Origin: Symbiopectobacterium purcellii_A
GTDB taxonomy: Bacteria; Pseudomonadota; Gammaproteobacteria; Enterobacterales; Enterobacteriaceae
Assembly (NCBI RefSeq): GCF_052050035.1
Contig: NZ_CP189882.1
Coordinates: forward strand, 3,286,001-3,350,000
Reading direction: 5' to 3'
DNA: 64,000 bases
Shown here: positions 51,648-60,230 of the stretch, one piece after another
Numbering within the stretch: the stretch's first letter is position 1
Layout of the letters: every line of letters begins with the position of its first letter
Translations under genes and position numbers: made by a program
The notes under the pieces: generated by a model
What the model saw: the letters and a program-made list of their open reading frames with translations, nothing else
What the model was told of the DNA's origin: nothing
Databases searched by the model: none

Positions 51648-53480
51648 ATGTCTTGGTATAAAACCGGAACTATCGCTGCCACTAACGGCAGCAAAATCAT
51701 TACGGGCGTAGGAACACAATTCGCTAATCCATTAAACGGTGTATCAGCAGGCCGGATGTTATTATTGCCTGCTGCTGGCACTGTTCAGATTTATGAAATT
51801 GAGTCTGTGCAATCCGATACACAATTAACGCTGGTATCGGCGTTCAATGGCACAACGGGAACAGGCAAAGCTTATGCTATTCCCACCTCACCGGCTGTTT
51901 CGGTTGAGCAGTTTGCCCATGAGTTTGCATCAACGCTGGCCTATTACCAGCAGCAACTATCAGGCTGGCAGCAGATATTAACCGGAACGGGGAACGTTAC
52001 CTTAACTACGCCAGACGGCCAGACTGTCACCGTTCGCTCGCAAAAGGCATGGGATGATGCGCTGAATGGGAAGGTAACAGGGGTTAAGCAGACTGGCCAG
52101 TTTGATGCTACCGCAGGCTCGCTATTGATAAACGGGGCTTGGGGTTGGGGGGCGAAAGGGCTGGCTTTCAACCGTGATGATGCGGCAATGATTGCGTGGC
52201 TTAGGGCTTCCGGCACAGGGAGTCGCATATACCGTAATGACACAAGCCGTGTTTCTTATGGCCTCAGATATGCGCCGTCCGTTCTTCTAAAAACGGGCGA
52301 TTTGTGGGCTTCAATGTCTTTTGGTCATGAAGCCGTTGTGGGAGCGCCGTCTTTTGGTATTAGGGCAACTGTAGGTAACGAAGCCGGAACGGCTACGGTG
52401 ATCCATAACTTTTGGACCGACAAAAATCTTGCTAAGCAGACAGCGTCATTGGCTACTGCTGGTCAGGTGTTGGTTGCCGGGTTAGCTGGTGGTATTGGCA
52501 GTAACACATCGCAAGTTTTGCCCGGCGCAACCCTTGCATCTGATCACCGAGCAAATGGCGTTTGGTATGCCCGGTCAGCTGAACAGTCTGATGTTCCTAA
52601 TAGTGGCTATTTACAAAATCTGTTCGGCAATCCAAGCAGCACCTATGGTGCTCAAGTTTGGATCGATGTGAGAAATAGCACGCCATCGTACCGTTTTAGA
52701 ACAATCGAGAACAACGCCGTTGGTGCGTGGCATGAGTTGGCTACGCTCGACAGCGCACAGACAATATCCGGGCTAAAAACCTTAACTAACGATTTCTTTA
52801 TTCTTAGGCAATACCCTGCGATATACCTTGAATCGACTACGGTCGCACAGGCAACAGTTGGGCGCAGGGTTCTTATTTCGGCTGAGAACGGACAACTTAA
52901 AATAATAAGACGGGACGGCACTGGATCAGCAACAGGACAAACCGTTGTAACGTTCCCGAGCGCTGCGTCCGGCAATGTGCTTGTTACTGGCAATAACGCC
53001 GTAGCCGACTCCAACGGCTTCTGGAAAACAGCAAGCCCGGTTGTGAAGCTGTTCGCCGATGGTACCAGCGAGTTGACCAGCGACGCTGAGGGCATCACCA
53101 CCGAACGTCTGAGTGAAGGTGTGTACCGCATTTCCGGCTGTTTGGGCCTGAATGCCGATCGCGCCTGGGGCGGTGATGAGGGCGGTATCGATGTGCCGAT
53201 GTGCCGCAACAAGTTACCGCGCCTGTGGGTGGACTATGGCGGTGATGATGGAAGTGAGCAAATAAACCCGGATGGCTCGATAGTTATTCGCACCTATCAC
53301 CGCCCACACCCGGATGCGCCAGCGTTCGCTCGCAATGAGATAGAGGGATACGCCAACGGCGACCCGATAGATATCCCGCGTGACACCTTCATATCGATGC
53401 GCGTGCAAATGCCAGAACGTGAGGAGCCTAACCCGAAGGTAATTCACAGTAATTTTTACTGCAACACTGTAGCAAACTAA
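51648..53480 (+). CDS. Side tail fibre protein
   Basis: 610 residues. The N-terminal attachment domain starts MSWYKTGTIAATNGSKIITG. The mid-part has pyocin-knob-like GTGSRIYRNDTSRVSYGLRY and AEQSDVPNSGYLQNLFG. The C-terminus has the fibre tip pattern IDVPMCRNKLPRLWVDYGGD, YHRPHPDAPAFARNEIEGYA, PIDIPRDTFISMRVQMPE. The tip probably binds surface sugars. No intact fibre-assembly gene (Tfa) follows; only a Tfa-like fragment lies at 7652-7856. Confidence 0.88.
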   Translation: MSWYKTGTIAATNGSKIITGVGTQFANPLNGVSAGRMLLLPAAGTVQIYEIESVQSDTQLTLVSAFNGTTGTGKAYAIPTSPAVSVEQFAHEFASTLAYYQQQLSGWQQILTGTGNVTLTTPDGQTVTVRSQKAWDDALNGKVTGVKQTGQFDATAGSLLINGAWGWGAKGLAFNRDDAAMIAWLRASGTGSRIYRNDTSRVSYGLRYAPSVLLKTGDLWASMSFGHEAVVGAPSFGIRATVGNEAGTATVIHNFWTDKNLAKQTASLATAGQVLVAGLAGGIGSNTSQVLPGATLASDHRANGVWYARSAEQSDVPNSGYLQNLFGNPSSTYGAQVWIDVRNSTPSYRFRTIENNAVGAWHELATLDSAQTISGLKTLTNDFFILRQYPAIYLESTTVAQATVGRRVLISAENGQLKIIRRDGTGSATGQTVVTFPSAASGNVLVTGNNAVADSNGFWKTASPVVKLFADGTSELTSDAEGITTERLSEGVYRISGCLGLNADRAWGGDEGGIDVPMCRNKLPRLWVDYGGDDGSEQINPDGSIVIRTYHRPHPDAPAFARNEIEGYANGDPIDIPRDTFISMRVQMPEREEPNPKVIHSNFYCNTVAN

Positions 53481-53483
53481 ACA

Positions 53484-53514
53484 AGAGCGCCCGACGATGA
53501 TGTTGGGCTCTTTC
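53484..53514 (+). terminator. Intrinsic terminator at the end of the late operon
   Basis: GAGC-GCCCGAC pairs with GTTGGGC-TC, followed by TTTC. It follows the tail fibre stop by 3 bases. Confidence 0.6.
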
Positions 53515-53521
53515 ACTCACA

Positions 53522-53641
53522 TCAATTGAACCCATCGTCTGCCGATCCCCACGTTTCCTGAATCAGTTCACTCACCTCATCCCGATCCCCACCGAATACC
53601 GTCAACCCATCGCTACCCGCTCTATGCTCGAGTTCGGACTA
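53522..53641 (-). pseudogene. DinI-like gene, C-terminal fragment
   Basis: On the minus strand: SELEHRAGSDGLTVFGGDRD then EVSELIQETWGSADDGFN and stop. The SDGL.V.GG...D......LQETW.SADDWF pattern is that of DinI-like proteins in lambdoid prophages, normally located just after the tail fibre genes. The N-terminal half is missing. Confidence 0.75.
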
Positions 53642-53866
53642 AAATTTTGTAGTTCAACTTTTAAGCAAAAATCAGCATCCACGATTGCTCGGTACTGAGT
53701 TTTGCAAAAATCCGGTAAAAGCTGCCGATGAAGTCCACTTTCAAGTGGTGACATAAGAGGTCGTGTTCAGCAAAAGCCTCTGCTGACAAGGCTTCTGGGG
53801 CAGTTCTCCAGCGCATAGTCCAGCTAGAGAGGGGTATTTTCTCTCTCAATCGTCGATGGTCCAGTG
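53642..53866. other. Non-coding stretch with no recognised gene
   Basis: A minus-strand open frame ends here (reading HLKVDFIGSFYRIFAKLSTE) but has no convincing start or family. CTCTCTAG-type repeats at 53829-53846 (AGAGAGGGG ... CTCTCTC) form a weak hairpin. Confidence 0.3.
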
Positions 53867-54019
53867 GTTTCAAAGTTTGGGGGAGTAGTTTCAAAATGGG
53901 GGATGGTGGTTTCAAGTTTATTTTTAAATCTATTATAAATCAATACTATGTGTTTTTTGAAACCACTGAAACTACTGAAACCACCACTTTTCGCCTATCT
54001 AAATAAATAAGTTTTTCAG
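53867..54019 (+). repeat. Right half of the primase-linked iteron region (second copy)
   Basis: 153 bp appear identical to 27554-27706. It carries the three spaced direct GTTTCA units and the 30-base inverted arm at 53956-53985 with TGAAAC units 9 bp apart. The left half of this second copy is at 16326-16511, next to the opposite end of the prophage. Confidence 0.92.
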
Positions 54020-54700
54020 TTGACATCTTCCCCGCCATGAAGAACGGAGCTTTATGAATCATTAGGTGAACGCTACACAACTGGTAAACCGTTTACCAAG
54101 AGTGACATCGTTAACCATCTCCCGCACCTTTTCATCACTCCTCCTGTTTTTTCCATCCAGATAAAGCGTCGGCGCGACTCGTCAATTTGATGGGTGTGAC
54201 AGAATAAAACTTTATATTAACAGAGAATTGAGCGAACAGCTCGACAACCCAATTCGATTTAAATACCCATCAAACAGCATTTCGAACTACCTCAAATTCC
54301 TGGGTAGTTGCCCAATCGATTTAGGTACCACCAATTTCATCGTAACTCACTGATTATAGAGTGCAGGATCTGCACGCCTCCAGCACCGGGTTTTTTGTGC
54401 CATGTCCTCTCCAAAATGTTCACCCCGATCACTATGTCTTCGCCCTAAAGGACGGTGCTTTACGGCGCACTGGGTAAGAGAATGACCTCCCAAATTACCT
54501 CTATCCAACTGCTGTACGCTTCACGGAGACCTACAATATTTTTGTAGGTCGTTAGGTATGCCCAGCAGAATCCGCATAGCACGAGGGCTGAGGAGATTTT
54601 GTGCAGCCATGTGTGAGATTGGTAGGCATGAGCCCCCTGTGTGCATTCTCTCAGTGGCTGGCACATCGTCCATATTGTAGACCTGTAATATTTGATGGCT
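54020..54700. other. Long non-coding stretch before the integrase
   Basis: About 680 bp without a supported gene. Hairpins of IS200/IS605-end style are seen near 54020-54056 (GACATCTTCCCCGCCATGAA) and 54440-54470 (CGCCCTAAAGGACGG ... TTTACGGCG), so an old IS605-type element may have stood here. A short frame (RYTTGKPFTKSDIVNHLPHL) at about 54068-54180 is not recognised. Confidence 0.35.
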
Positions 54701-55969
54701 CTAATCGCCTCTTCCATGGCGCTTGGCGAAATCATAGGGGGATATGTAATGCTCTCGGTTGGCATCGAGATAATCCGCCCACCACTGCATCATTAGACGG
54801 CGCTCTTCTAGATGCTTGGTTGTATGGAGGTAGGCGGCCTTGACCCCGTTTCGCTCGATATGGCTCATCTGAAGCTCTATTACATCATCAGCCCATAAAC
54901 CCGACTCACCCATAGCTCCTCTTGCCATAGTCCTAAATCCATGCCCACAAATCTCGGTTTTGGTATCATAGCCCATAACGCGAAGAGCTTTGTTAACAGT
55001 ATTTTCACTCATAACACCGTTAATATCGTGGTCTCCAGGGAAAATATGTGCTTCATCACCTCGCTGTACTTCAAGTTGCTTTAATAATTCTATTGCCTGC
55101 TTGCTGAGCGGTACTAGGTGAGAGGATTTCATTTTCATTCCTCGTTCAGAATAACGAACTCGAGCAATAGGTTCGCGTTTGGCTGGTATTTCCCATAACG
55201 CATGCTCAAAGTCAATTTCTTTCCAACGAGCAAAACGTAACTCACTAGATCGTACAAAAGTTAATAGATTTAATTCTACGGCTATGCGAGTTATTTTTCG
55301 GCCTTTGTAACTAGTTAATCGTGCAAGGAATTGGGGTAACATGATGGGTGTTAATGCAGGATGATGAACACTTTTGGGAGGAATTAATGCTCCTGCCATA
55401 TCCAGCGCCGGGTTCGTTTCAATTGTTTCATTTTGTACTGCATAACGCATGATTGACGTTATTCTTTGCTGGATACGTTGAGCTACTTCGTGTTTTCCAT
55501 TCTCTTCCACAGCCCTCACTACTGCTAGGAGATGGCGAGTTTTTAGTTGACGTATATCATTTTTACCGATAATTGGAAATACATATTTCTCAAGACTATT
55601 AAGTATCAAGTTACGTGTCACGTTCTCCCATCGTCTGTTAGTGGAGTGCCACTTTCGAGCAATTGATTCAAAAGTAAACTCTCCATTATTCTCTGCCTGC
55701 TCCTTTTTTTGCACCTTCTTAGGATCCAACCCGTTCGCGAGAAGTTTTTTGGCCTCATCGCGTTTAGCTCTAGCTTCAGCCAAGGTGATCGTAGGATAAA
55801 CCCCAAAGGCCAATTTATCCTCTTTTCGGTCATTAGGACGGTGATACTTCATGCGCCAGTACTTTGAACCTCGTGGTGTAATCTCCAAATACATTCCTCC
55901 CCCATCGGAGAGTTTGTAAGATTTTTCTTTTGCTTTAGCTGTTTGTACCTGTCTGGGATTTAGCTTCAT
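54701..55969 (-). CDS. P4-type tyrosine integrase, intact
   Basis: 422 residues from the ATG at 55969 (MKLNPRQVQTAKAKEKSYKL). N-terminal DUF4102-type arm-binding domain (FGVYPTITLAEARAKRDEAK) and core-binding domain are followed by the catalytic set R240 (TFVRSSELRFARWKE), H343 and R346 (HGFR), H370 and Y380 (MSHIERNGVKAAYLH). It catalyses site-specific recombination between the phage att and the 3' end of tRNA-Arg. The gene is next to the tRNA, 164 bp from its 3' end and reading away from it, the classic arrangement. Confidence 0.94.
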   Translation of the reverse strand: MKLNPRQVQTAKAKEKSYKLSDGGGMYLEITPRGSKYWRMKYHRPNDRKEDKLAFGVYPTITLAEARAKRDEAKKLLANGLDPKKVQKKEQAENNGEFTFESIARKWHSTNRRWENVTRNLILNSLEKYVFPIIGKNDIRQLKTRHLLAVVRAVEENGKHEVAQRIQQRITSIMRYAVQNETIETNPALDMAGALIPPKSVHHPALTPIMLPQFLARLTSYKGRKITRIAVELNLLTFVRSSELRFARWKEIDFEHALWEIPAKREPIARVRYSERGMKMKSSHLVPLSKQAIELLKQLEVQRGDEAHIFPGDHDINGVMSENTVNKALRVMGYDTKTEICGHGFRTMARGAMGESGLWADDVIELQMSHIERNGVKAAYLHTTKHLEERRLMMQWWADYLDANREHYISPYDFAKRHGRGD

Positions 55970-56132
55970 ATGGGGCTCTTTTAAACTCGAACCAGCGAGA
56001 GCCCCAAATAATGCCCCAAACCTAGAGACGATTGCAATAGACTTCCATTGACTCAAGTAGAGTAAATTGCTTTGTAATATAAGCTTTTTTAAGGAGTTTG
56101 TTGGCTTTGGTGAACTAAAGTAGACGAGATGA

Positions 56133-56207
56133 TGGCGTCCCCAGCAGGAATCGAACCTGCAACTAGCCCTTAGGAGGGGCTCGTTATATCCATTTAACTA
56201 TGGAGAC
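56133..56207 (-). tRNA. argW: tRNA-Arg(CCT), prophage attachment site
   Basis: The minus-strand cloverleaf has acceptor GTCTCCA/TGGGGAC (one G-T), anticodon stem AGCCC/GGGCT with loop CTCCTAA (anticodon CCT), T-arm CAGG/CCTG with TTCGATT, and encoded CCA at 56133-56135. It resembles enterobacterial argW, also a P4/lambdoid integration locus in E. coli with mlaA nearby. Its 3' end (56131-56158) is the att copy shared with 15959-15986. Confidence 0.95.
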
Positions 56208-56568
56208 TTCCGCGAGGACATTATACGCATTTTGACCGTAAGCATAAGCACATGAATGCGTGATTGATTAATATCCCGTCAATCGGTGGCAAAAAAGTGT
56301 GAAGAATGTCCGTGTGCAGGGTATTGGATCTGCATCTCTGCGTCTCTGCGTCTTAAAAACCCGTTTTTTGGCTTGCTAATTCAGTAACACACGAATTAAT
56401 AAGCACTATTACGTTAGCTTTTCTCGATGAAGCGCAATAAAATGTTACACTACCAACGCCTGTTTCTTGTCCGAATGCGTTCTTCGCCATCAATGCATTG
56501 AGACGGATCGGGGGTATGCTATACGGTTGTAATGTGGGCGAAACGCAATTTTATCAGGGAGAATCACT
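56208..56568. other. Intergenic region between tRNA-Arg and mlaA
   Basis: About 360 bp, AT-rich, no supported gene. A possible mlaA promoter and ribosome site CAGGGAGAATC (56556-56566) precede the mlaA start. No terminator is obvious for the tRNA. Confidence 0.45.
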
Positions 56569-57354
56569 ATGAATAACCGTTTGAGTGGGGTGGTGCTGGC
56601 CAGTGTCATGCTGGTTGGGTGCGCCAGCTCTTCGGATAAAACAACCCAAGGGCGTTCCGACCCACTTGAGGGATTCAACCGCACCATGTTCAACTTTAAC
56701 TACAATGTGCTGGACCCATATGTCGTCCTGCCAGTAGCTGTTGCCTGGCGTGACTATGTGCCGAAACCCGCGCGTAATGGGTTGAGTAACTTCCTCAGTA
56801 ACCTGGAAGAACCCGCTGCGATGGCAAACTATTTTGTGTCGGGCGATCCCTATAAGGCCATGATCCACTTCAACCGCTTCTTCCTGAACACGCTGCTGGG
56901 GATGGGCGGGTTATTCGATCTTGCCTCGGTGGCGAATCCGAAGCTGGCAAAAGAAGAGCCGCGCAGATTCGGCACTACGCTTGGAAGCTACGGCGTGGGT
57001 TATGGTCCATATGTGGTATTGCCGGGCTATGGCAGTGCGACGCTGCGTGAAGACGGTGGCGGCATGGTTGATACGCTCTATCCGGTTCTGAGTTACCTGA
57101 CGTTCTGGGCTTCCGCCGGTAAATGGGTTGTGGAAGGGGTGGAAACCCGAGCACAGCTGCGGGATTTGGATGGTCTGCTGAGAAATTCGTCCGATCCTTA
57201 CCTGATGGTGCGGGAGGCCTATTTCCAACGGCATGATTTCCTGGCGCGGGGTGGCCGTCTGGCTCCACAAGAGAACCCGAACGCCGCTACCATCGAAGAC
57301 TCTCTTCAGGAGATCGATGCGCCTGACCCGGTTCCCGCAGCACCTGCCAAATAG
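56569..57354 (+). CDS. mlaA: MlaA outer-membrane lipoprotein (phospholipid retention)
   Basis: 261 residues. The signal ends with lipobox LVGC (Cys18) after MNNRLSGVVLASVMLVG. Conserved MlaA motifs: DPLEGFNRTMFNFNYNVLDP, RDYVPKPARNGLSNFLSNL, GYGVGYGPYVVLPGYGSATL. The lipoprotein removes misplaced phospholipids from the outer leaflet with OmpC and the MlaC-MlaFEDB transporter. Full length, with a terminator after it. In E. coli it is also close to argW, so the synteny is conserved. Confidence 0.96.
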   Translation: MNNRLSGVVLASVMLVGCASSSDKTTQGRSDPLEGFNRTMFNFNYNVLDPYVVLPVAVAWRDYVPKPARNGLSNFLSNLEEPAAMANYFVSGDPYKAMIHFNRFFLNTLLGMGGLFDLASVANPKLAKEEPRRFGTTLGSYGVGYGPYVVLPGYGSATLREDGGGMVDTLYPVLSYLTFWASAGKWVVEGVETRAQLRDLDGLLRNSSDPYLMVREAYFQRHDFLARGGRLAPQENPNAATIEDSLQEIDAPDPVPAAPAK

Positions 57355-57376
57355 TTGTTTCTCAAGCATCACACGT

Positions 57377-57402
57377 AAAAAGGCTCCCGGTGGAGCCTTT
57401 TG
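57377..57402 (+). terminator. Intrinsic terminator of mlaA
   Basis: AAAAGGCTCC and GGAGCCTTTT are perfect inverted repeats around CGGT, with a T run in the 3' arm. The symmetric A/T ends suggest it can act in both directions. Confidence 0.88.
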
Positions 57403-57403
57403 C

Positions 57404-57679
57404 TTTATGCGCATTTATCCGAAATAAAACACTGCACTATTCCGAACCAGCACGGTGCTTTCACTACTTGTTAATCAATGATGATTGCATTGTTATTTTT
57501 TATTTAATTACAAAAATTTATTTTCACCGCCTTTGTAACAATAATGTTGTACGGATGTGCGATGTAATACGCATTTTACACGACGCCTGGCTGCCGTGTG
57601 GGAATGATGCACGTTCGGGATGGTTGGAGTAGCGATTTACCTGCAACAACAAAATTAGAATAAACAGAGGCATAGAAGT
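57404..57679. other. AT-rich region, possibly the leader of a lost gene
   Basis: No supported gene. In E. coli fadL is next to mlaA; this stretch ends at the IS903 copy where a gene start would be expected (AACAGAGGCATAGAAG). It may be the promoter region of a deleted neighbour; the identification as fadL is only by synteny. Confidence 0.3.
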
Positions 57680-57755
57680 GGCTTTGTTGAATAAATCGAA
57701 CTTTCAGGGGATCGCCGGATCAAAGCACTATCATCGCTCCCGATAGCAGCTCCCC

Positions 57756-58773
57756 ATGGCAAAGCAAAAGTTTAAAATCACCAACTGGCCCACCTATAGC
57801 CAACCGACTTAAAAATGATTACATCCTATGCCGTGATATGCGGCAAAGAAGCATAGCTGGCTGTTATCAAAATAATGTCGCTTGGCTATACAACAAAGCA
57901 CTCAGACAACGCGGCTCCCTGACGGTCTGGCTTGATGAGTCGGCCATCGCTGCATGGACTGACAGTGCTTCGCCTGAAGGTCGTGGTCGGCCGCTTTACT
58001 ACACCGATATGGCTGTTACCACGGTTTTGATGATAAAGCGCGTGTTTAACCTGTCGCTCCGGGCATTACAGGGCTTTGTCGACTCGGTTTTTACACTGAT
58101 GAGCCTGCCACTGCGCTGCCCGGACTACTCTCTGGTCAGTCGGCGGGCAAAAACCGTCAGTATCAGCATAAAAACGCCAACGCGTGGTGAAATCTCGCAT
58201 CTGGTCATCGACAGTACCGGTCTGAAGGTCTTTGGCGAAGGTGAATGGAAAGTCAGGCAGCATGGGGCTGACAGACGAAGAGTGTGGCGCAAGCTTCATC
58301 TGGCAGCAGACAGTGCGACGCATGAGATTATCTGTGCCGACTTATCGCTCAGCGGAACGACAGATGCGCAGGCACTGCCGGGCCTGATTAACCAAACCCA
58401 CCGAAAAATCAGGGAAGTGTCAGCAGACGGTGCTTATGACGCCCGTTACTGCCACGATGCGTTGCTAAGAAAGAAAATCAGGCCCCTTATCCCGCCGCGA
58501 AGCGGAGCCAAATACTGGCCGGACAAGTACCATGAACGTAACCATGCGGTGGCGAATCAGCGTCTGAGCGGGAGTAATGATATGTGGAAAAAGAAAGTGG
58601 GTTATCACCGGCGTTCAGTGGCAGAAACAGCGATGTTCCGCATAAAAACTTTGCTGGGTGGCCATCTGAGCCTGCGTGACTATGAGGCTCAAGTAGGTGA
58701 AGCCATAGCGATGGTCAAAGCGCTGAACCGTATGACGTTGTTGGGTATGCCACACAGCGTCAGGATAGGATAA
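57756..58773 (+). pseudogene. IS903 transposase disrupted by the 96-bp miniature element
   Basis: The start MAKQKFKITNWPTY is followed by the inserted element and a stop (SQPT). Behind it, the original frame continues NKALRQRGSLTVWLDES to the normal end, with the DDE residues as in the intact copy. The insert itself supplies an ATG at 57838 and 16 more in-frame codons (MRQRSIAGCYQNNVAWL) joined to the transposase, so a protein missing the first 14 residues but with a new N-terminus could be made. Confidence 0.88.
57795..57890 (-). mobile_element. 96-bp IS630-end miniature element, copy 3
   Basis: TATAGCCAACCGACTTAAA at the left and GTCGCTTGGCTATA at the right, at a TA after CCCACC in codon 14 of the IS903 transposase. 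Opposite orientation to copies 1 and 2. It differs from the others at one base (GCCGTGATATG for GCCCTGATATG). Confidence 0.93.
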
Positions 58774-58842
58774 CAGGTGTAGCAGAGGGAGTCATCCTGT
58801 CGGCTAATTCTGATTTATTCAACAAAGCCGCGATCATCTGAA

Positions 58843-59381
58843 ATGATAAATATAACTCGCATCGATAATGTTCATCTCGCCGGGACAGCATCCACCCCCC
58901 AGCGTTGATTTTTATTTCGACACACATAGGTTATCCCTTTCCTGCGAATCTTACCCAGAGAACGCCGCCGCGTTTTATAGCCAACCGACTTAAAAATGAT
59001 TACATCCTATGCCCTGATATGCGGCAAAGAAGCATAGCTGGCTGTTATCAAAATAATGTCGCTTGGCTATATCAAAATAATGTCGCTTGGCTATACCGGC
59101 CGCTGATCGAGAAGGTGGAAGCCTATCTTGCCGAGCTATCGCACCGCGATGACGCGTCCGCAACCGAAATCGAAGTGCATATTTCGCTGAGCTATTTCAA
59201 CAGTTCCAGCACCAAGATGCTTTTCAGCCTGCTCAATATCCTGCACCTGGCGGCGCAGGACGCGTTCACCATCGCTCTGCACTGGTATCACGATTGTGAG
59301 GATGATATCGCGCAAGAGTTTGGCGAAGAGTTGCATATCGACTTCCCCGCGTTGGATTTTCACAGCCATATCATGGAGTAA
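58843..59381 (+). pseudogene. siaC: SiaC-like phosphoprotein gene, frameshifted and interrupted
   Basis: The reading starts MINITRIDNVHLAGTASTP at 58843, then a run of six C (58895-58900) with one base too many shifts the frame. Corrected, it continues SVDFYFDTHRLSLSCESYPE, NAAAFY, is then interrupted by a 120-bp miniature element (58976-59095), and resumes RPLIEKVEAYLAELSHRDD to the end HIME. The NSSSTKMLFSLLNIL region carries the phosphorylation site of the family. SiaC (DUF1987) binds and activates the diguanylate cyclase SiaD in Pseudomonas. The upstream gene's TGA (58839-58841) just precedes the ATG, so siaB was here and was deleted with siaA. Confidence 0.85.
58976..59095 (-). mobile_element. 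96-bp IS630-end miniature element, copy 4, with a 24-bp end duplication
   Basis: Inserted at the TA of TTT-TAT in siaC. The right end ATCAAAATAATGTCGCTTGG-CTAT is present twice in tandem (59048-59071 and 59072-59095), giving 120 bp. Copy 5 has the same duplication. Confidence 0.93.
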
Positions 59382-59383
59382 TC

Positions 59384-60091
59384 ATGAGCACCTTTGAGCT
59401 GTTCACCCCGGAATATGACATCCTGCTCGCCGCGCGCAACGTGGCGGCTCAGCCTGACCGCCCCGCGGAAGTCTACCGGGATAGCCTGCTGGCACTGACC
59501 GAGCACTATCATCGTCTGGTGCGTGAATCCCACCGGCTAATCTCACGCAGCGATCGGGCGGAGCGCGAATTGACGCGCTTAAACCATCAGCTCCATCAGT
59601 TGGCCGATGAACTGGCTTACAAAGCGACACACGATCCGCTCACGGACGTCTACAACCGTGGTGCCATTATCGACATCATCAGTACGGTGCTCACCCAACG
59701 CCAGGCGTCGCTGATTGTGTTGGATATCGACCACTTCAAGCGGGTGAACGACAACTTTGGTCACCCCACTGGCGATGCGGTGATCTGCGATTTGATTACC
59801 CGCGTGCGTCACGCATTGGGCGGTGTCGGCAGCATTGGGCGCGTGGGTGGGGAAGAGTTCACGATTTTGCTGGATAACGTTGCCCTGCAACAGGCCGTCC
59901 TGTATGCACAGCGCATTCATGCCTACCTGAACCGTTCAAACCTGGCCGCGTTGCCCGCGTATCCGGTGACAGCCAGCTTTGGCGTCAGTTGGGCCCCGGC
60001 AACTACGGGATTTGATACGCTGTACAACGCCGCCGATGCCGCGCTGTATAAAGCCAAACAGCAAGGGCGTAATCGTGTAATGTTTCGCTGA
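59384..60091 (+). CDS. siaD: SiaD-like diguanylate cyclase
   Basis: 235 residues. The N-terminal about 75 residues are helical (LLALTEHYHRLVRESHRLIS; RAERELTRLNHQLHQLADEL) and probably form the SiaC-binding coiled coil. The GGDEF domain begins near THDPLTDVYNRG; the active-site loop is GGEEF (155-159) and metal residues are in IVLDIDHFKRVND. No RxxD inhibitory site is visible upstream of GGEEF. It makes c-di-GMP. It overlaps or follows siaC within 2 bases, so it was co-transcribed with siaC. The gene is intact although its partner is broken. Confidence 0.9.
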   Translation: MSTFELFTPEYDILLAARNVAAQPDRPAEVYRDSLLALTEHYHRLVRESHRLISRSDRAERELTRLNHQLHQLADELAYKATHDPLTDVYNRGAIIDIISTVLTQRQASLIVLDIDHFKRVNDNFGHPTGDAVICDLITRVRHALGGVGSIGRVGGEEFTILLDNVALQQAVLYAQRIHAYLNRSNLAALPAYPVTASFGVSWAPATTGFDTLYNAADAALYKAKQQGRNRVMFR

Positions 60092-60230
60092 GTCGGTACC
60101 TACGTTCTCCAACGTAAAAAAAGGTAAAAATGGCGAGAAACGCCAGAGCGCATTAGCGCGGCGTTGAGTCACTTTTGCTACAGTGATGAGAGCCCGTGTT
60201 GGATGGGTTGCCAAAGGAGAGCGTATCGCC

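Larger units (their letters stand above)
57680..58829 (+). mobile_element. IS903-type element copy 2, with an inserted 96-bp element
   Basis: Same ends as the 980-2035 copy (GGCTTTGTTGAATAAATC). Length is 1150 bp including the 96-bp element at 57795-57890. The 9-bp flanks CATAGAAGT and GCGATCATC do not match, so this copy sits at a deletion junction between the mlaA side and the siaC side. Confidence 0.93.

Noticed and set aside
54020..54475. IS200/IS605-type element
   Set aside because: Only end-like hairpins are seen; no TnpA or TnpB reading frame lies between them, so I list it only as non-coding DNA.
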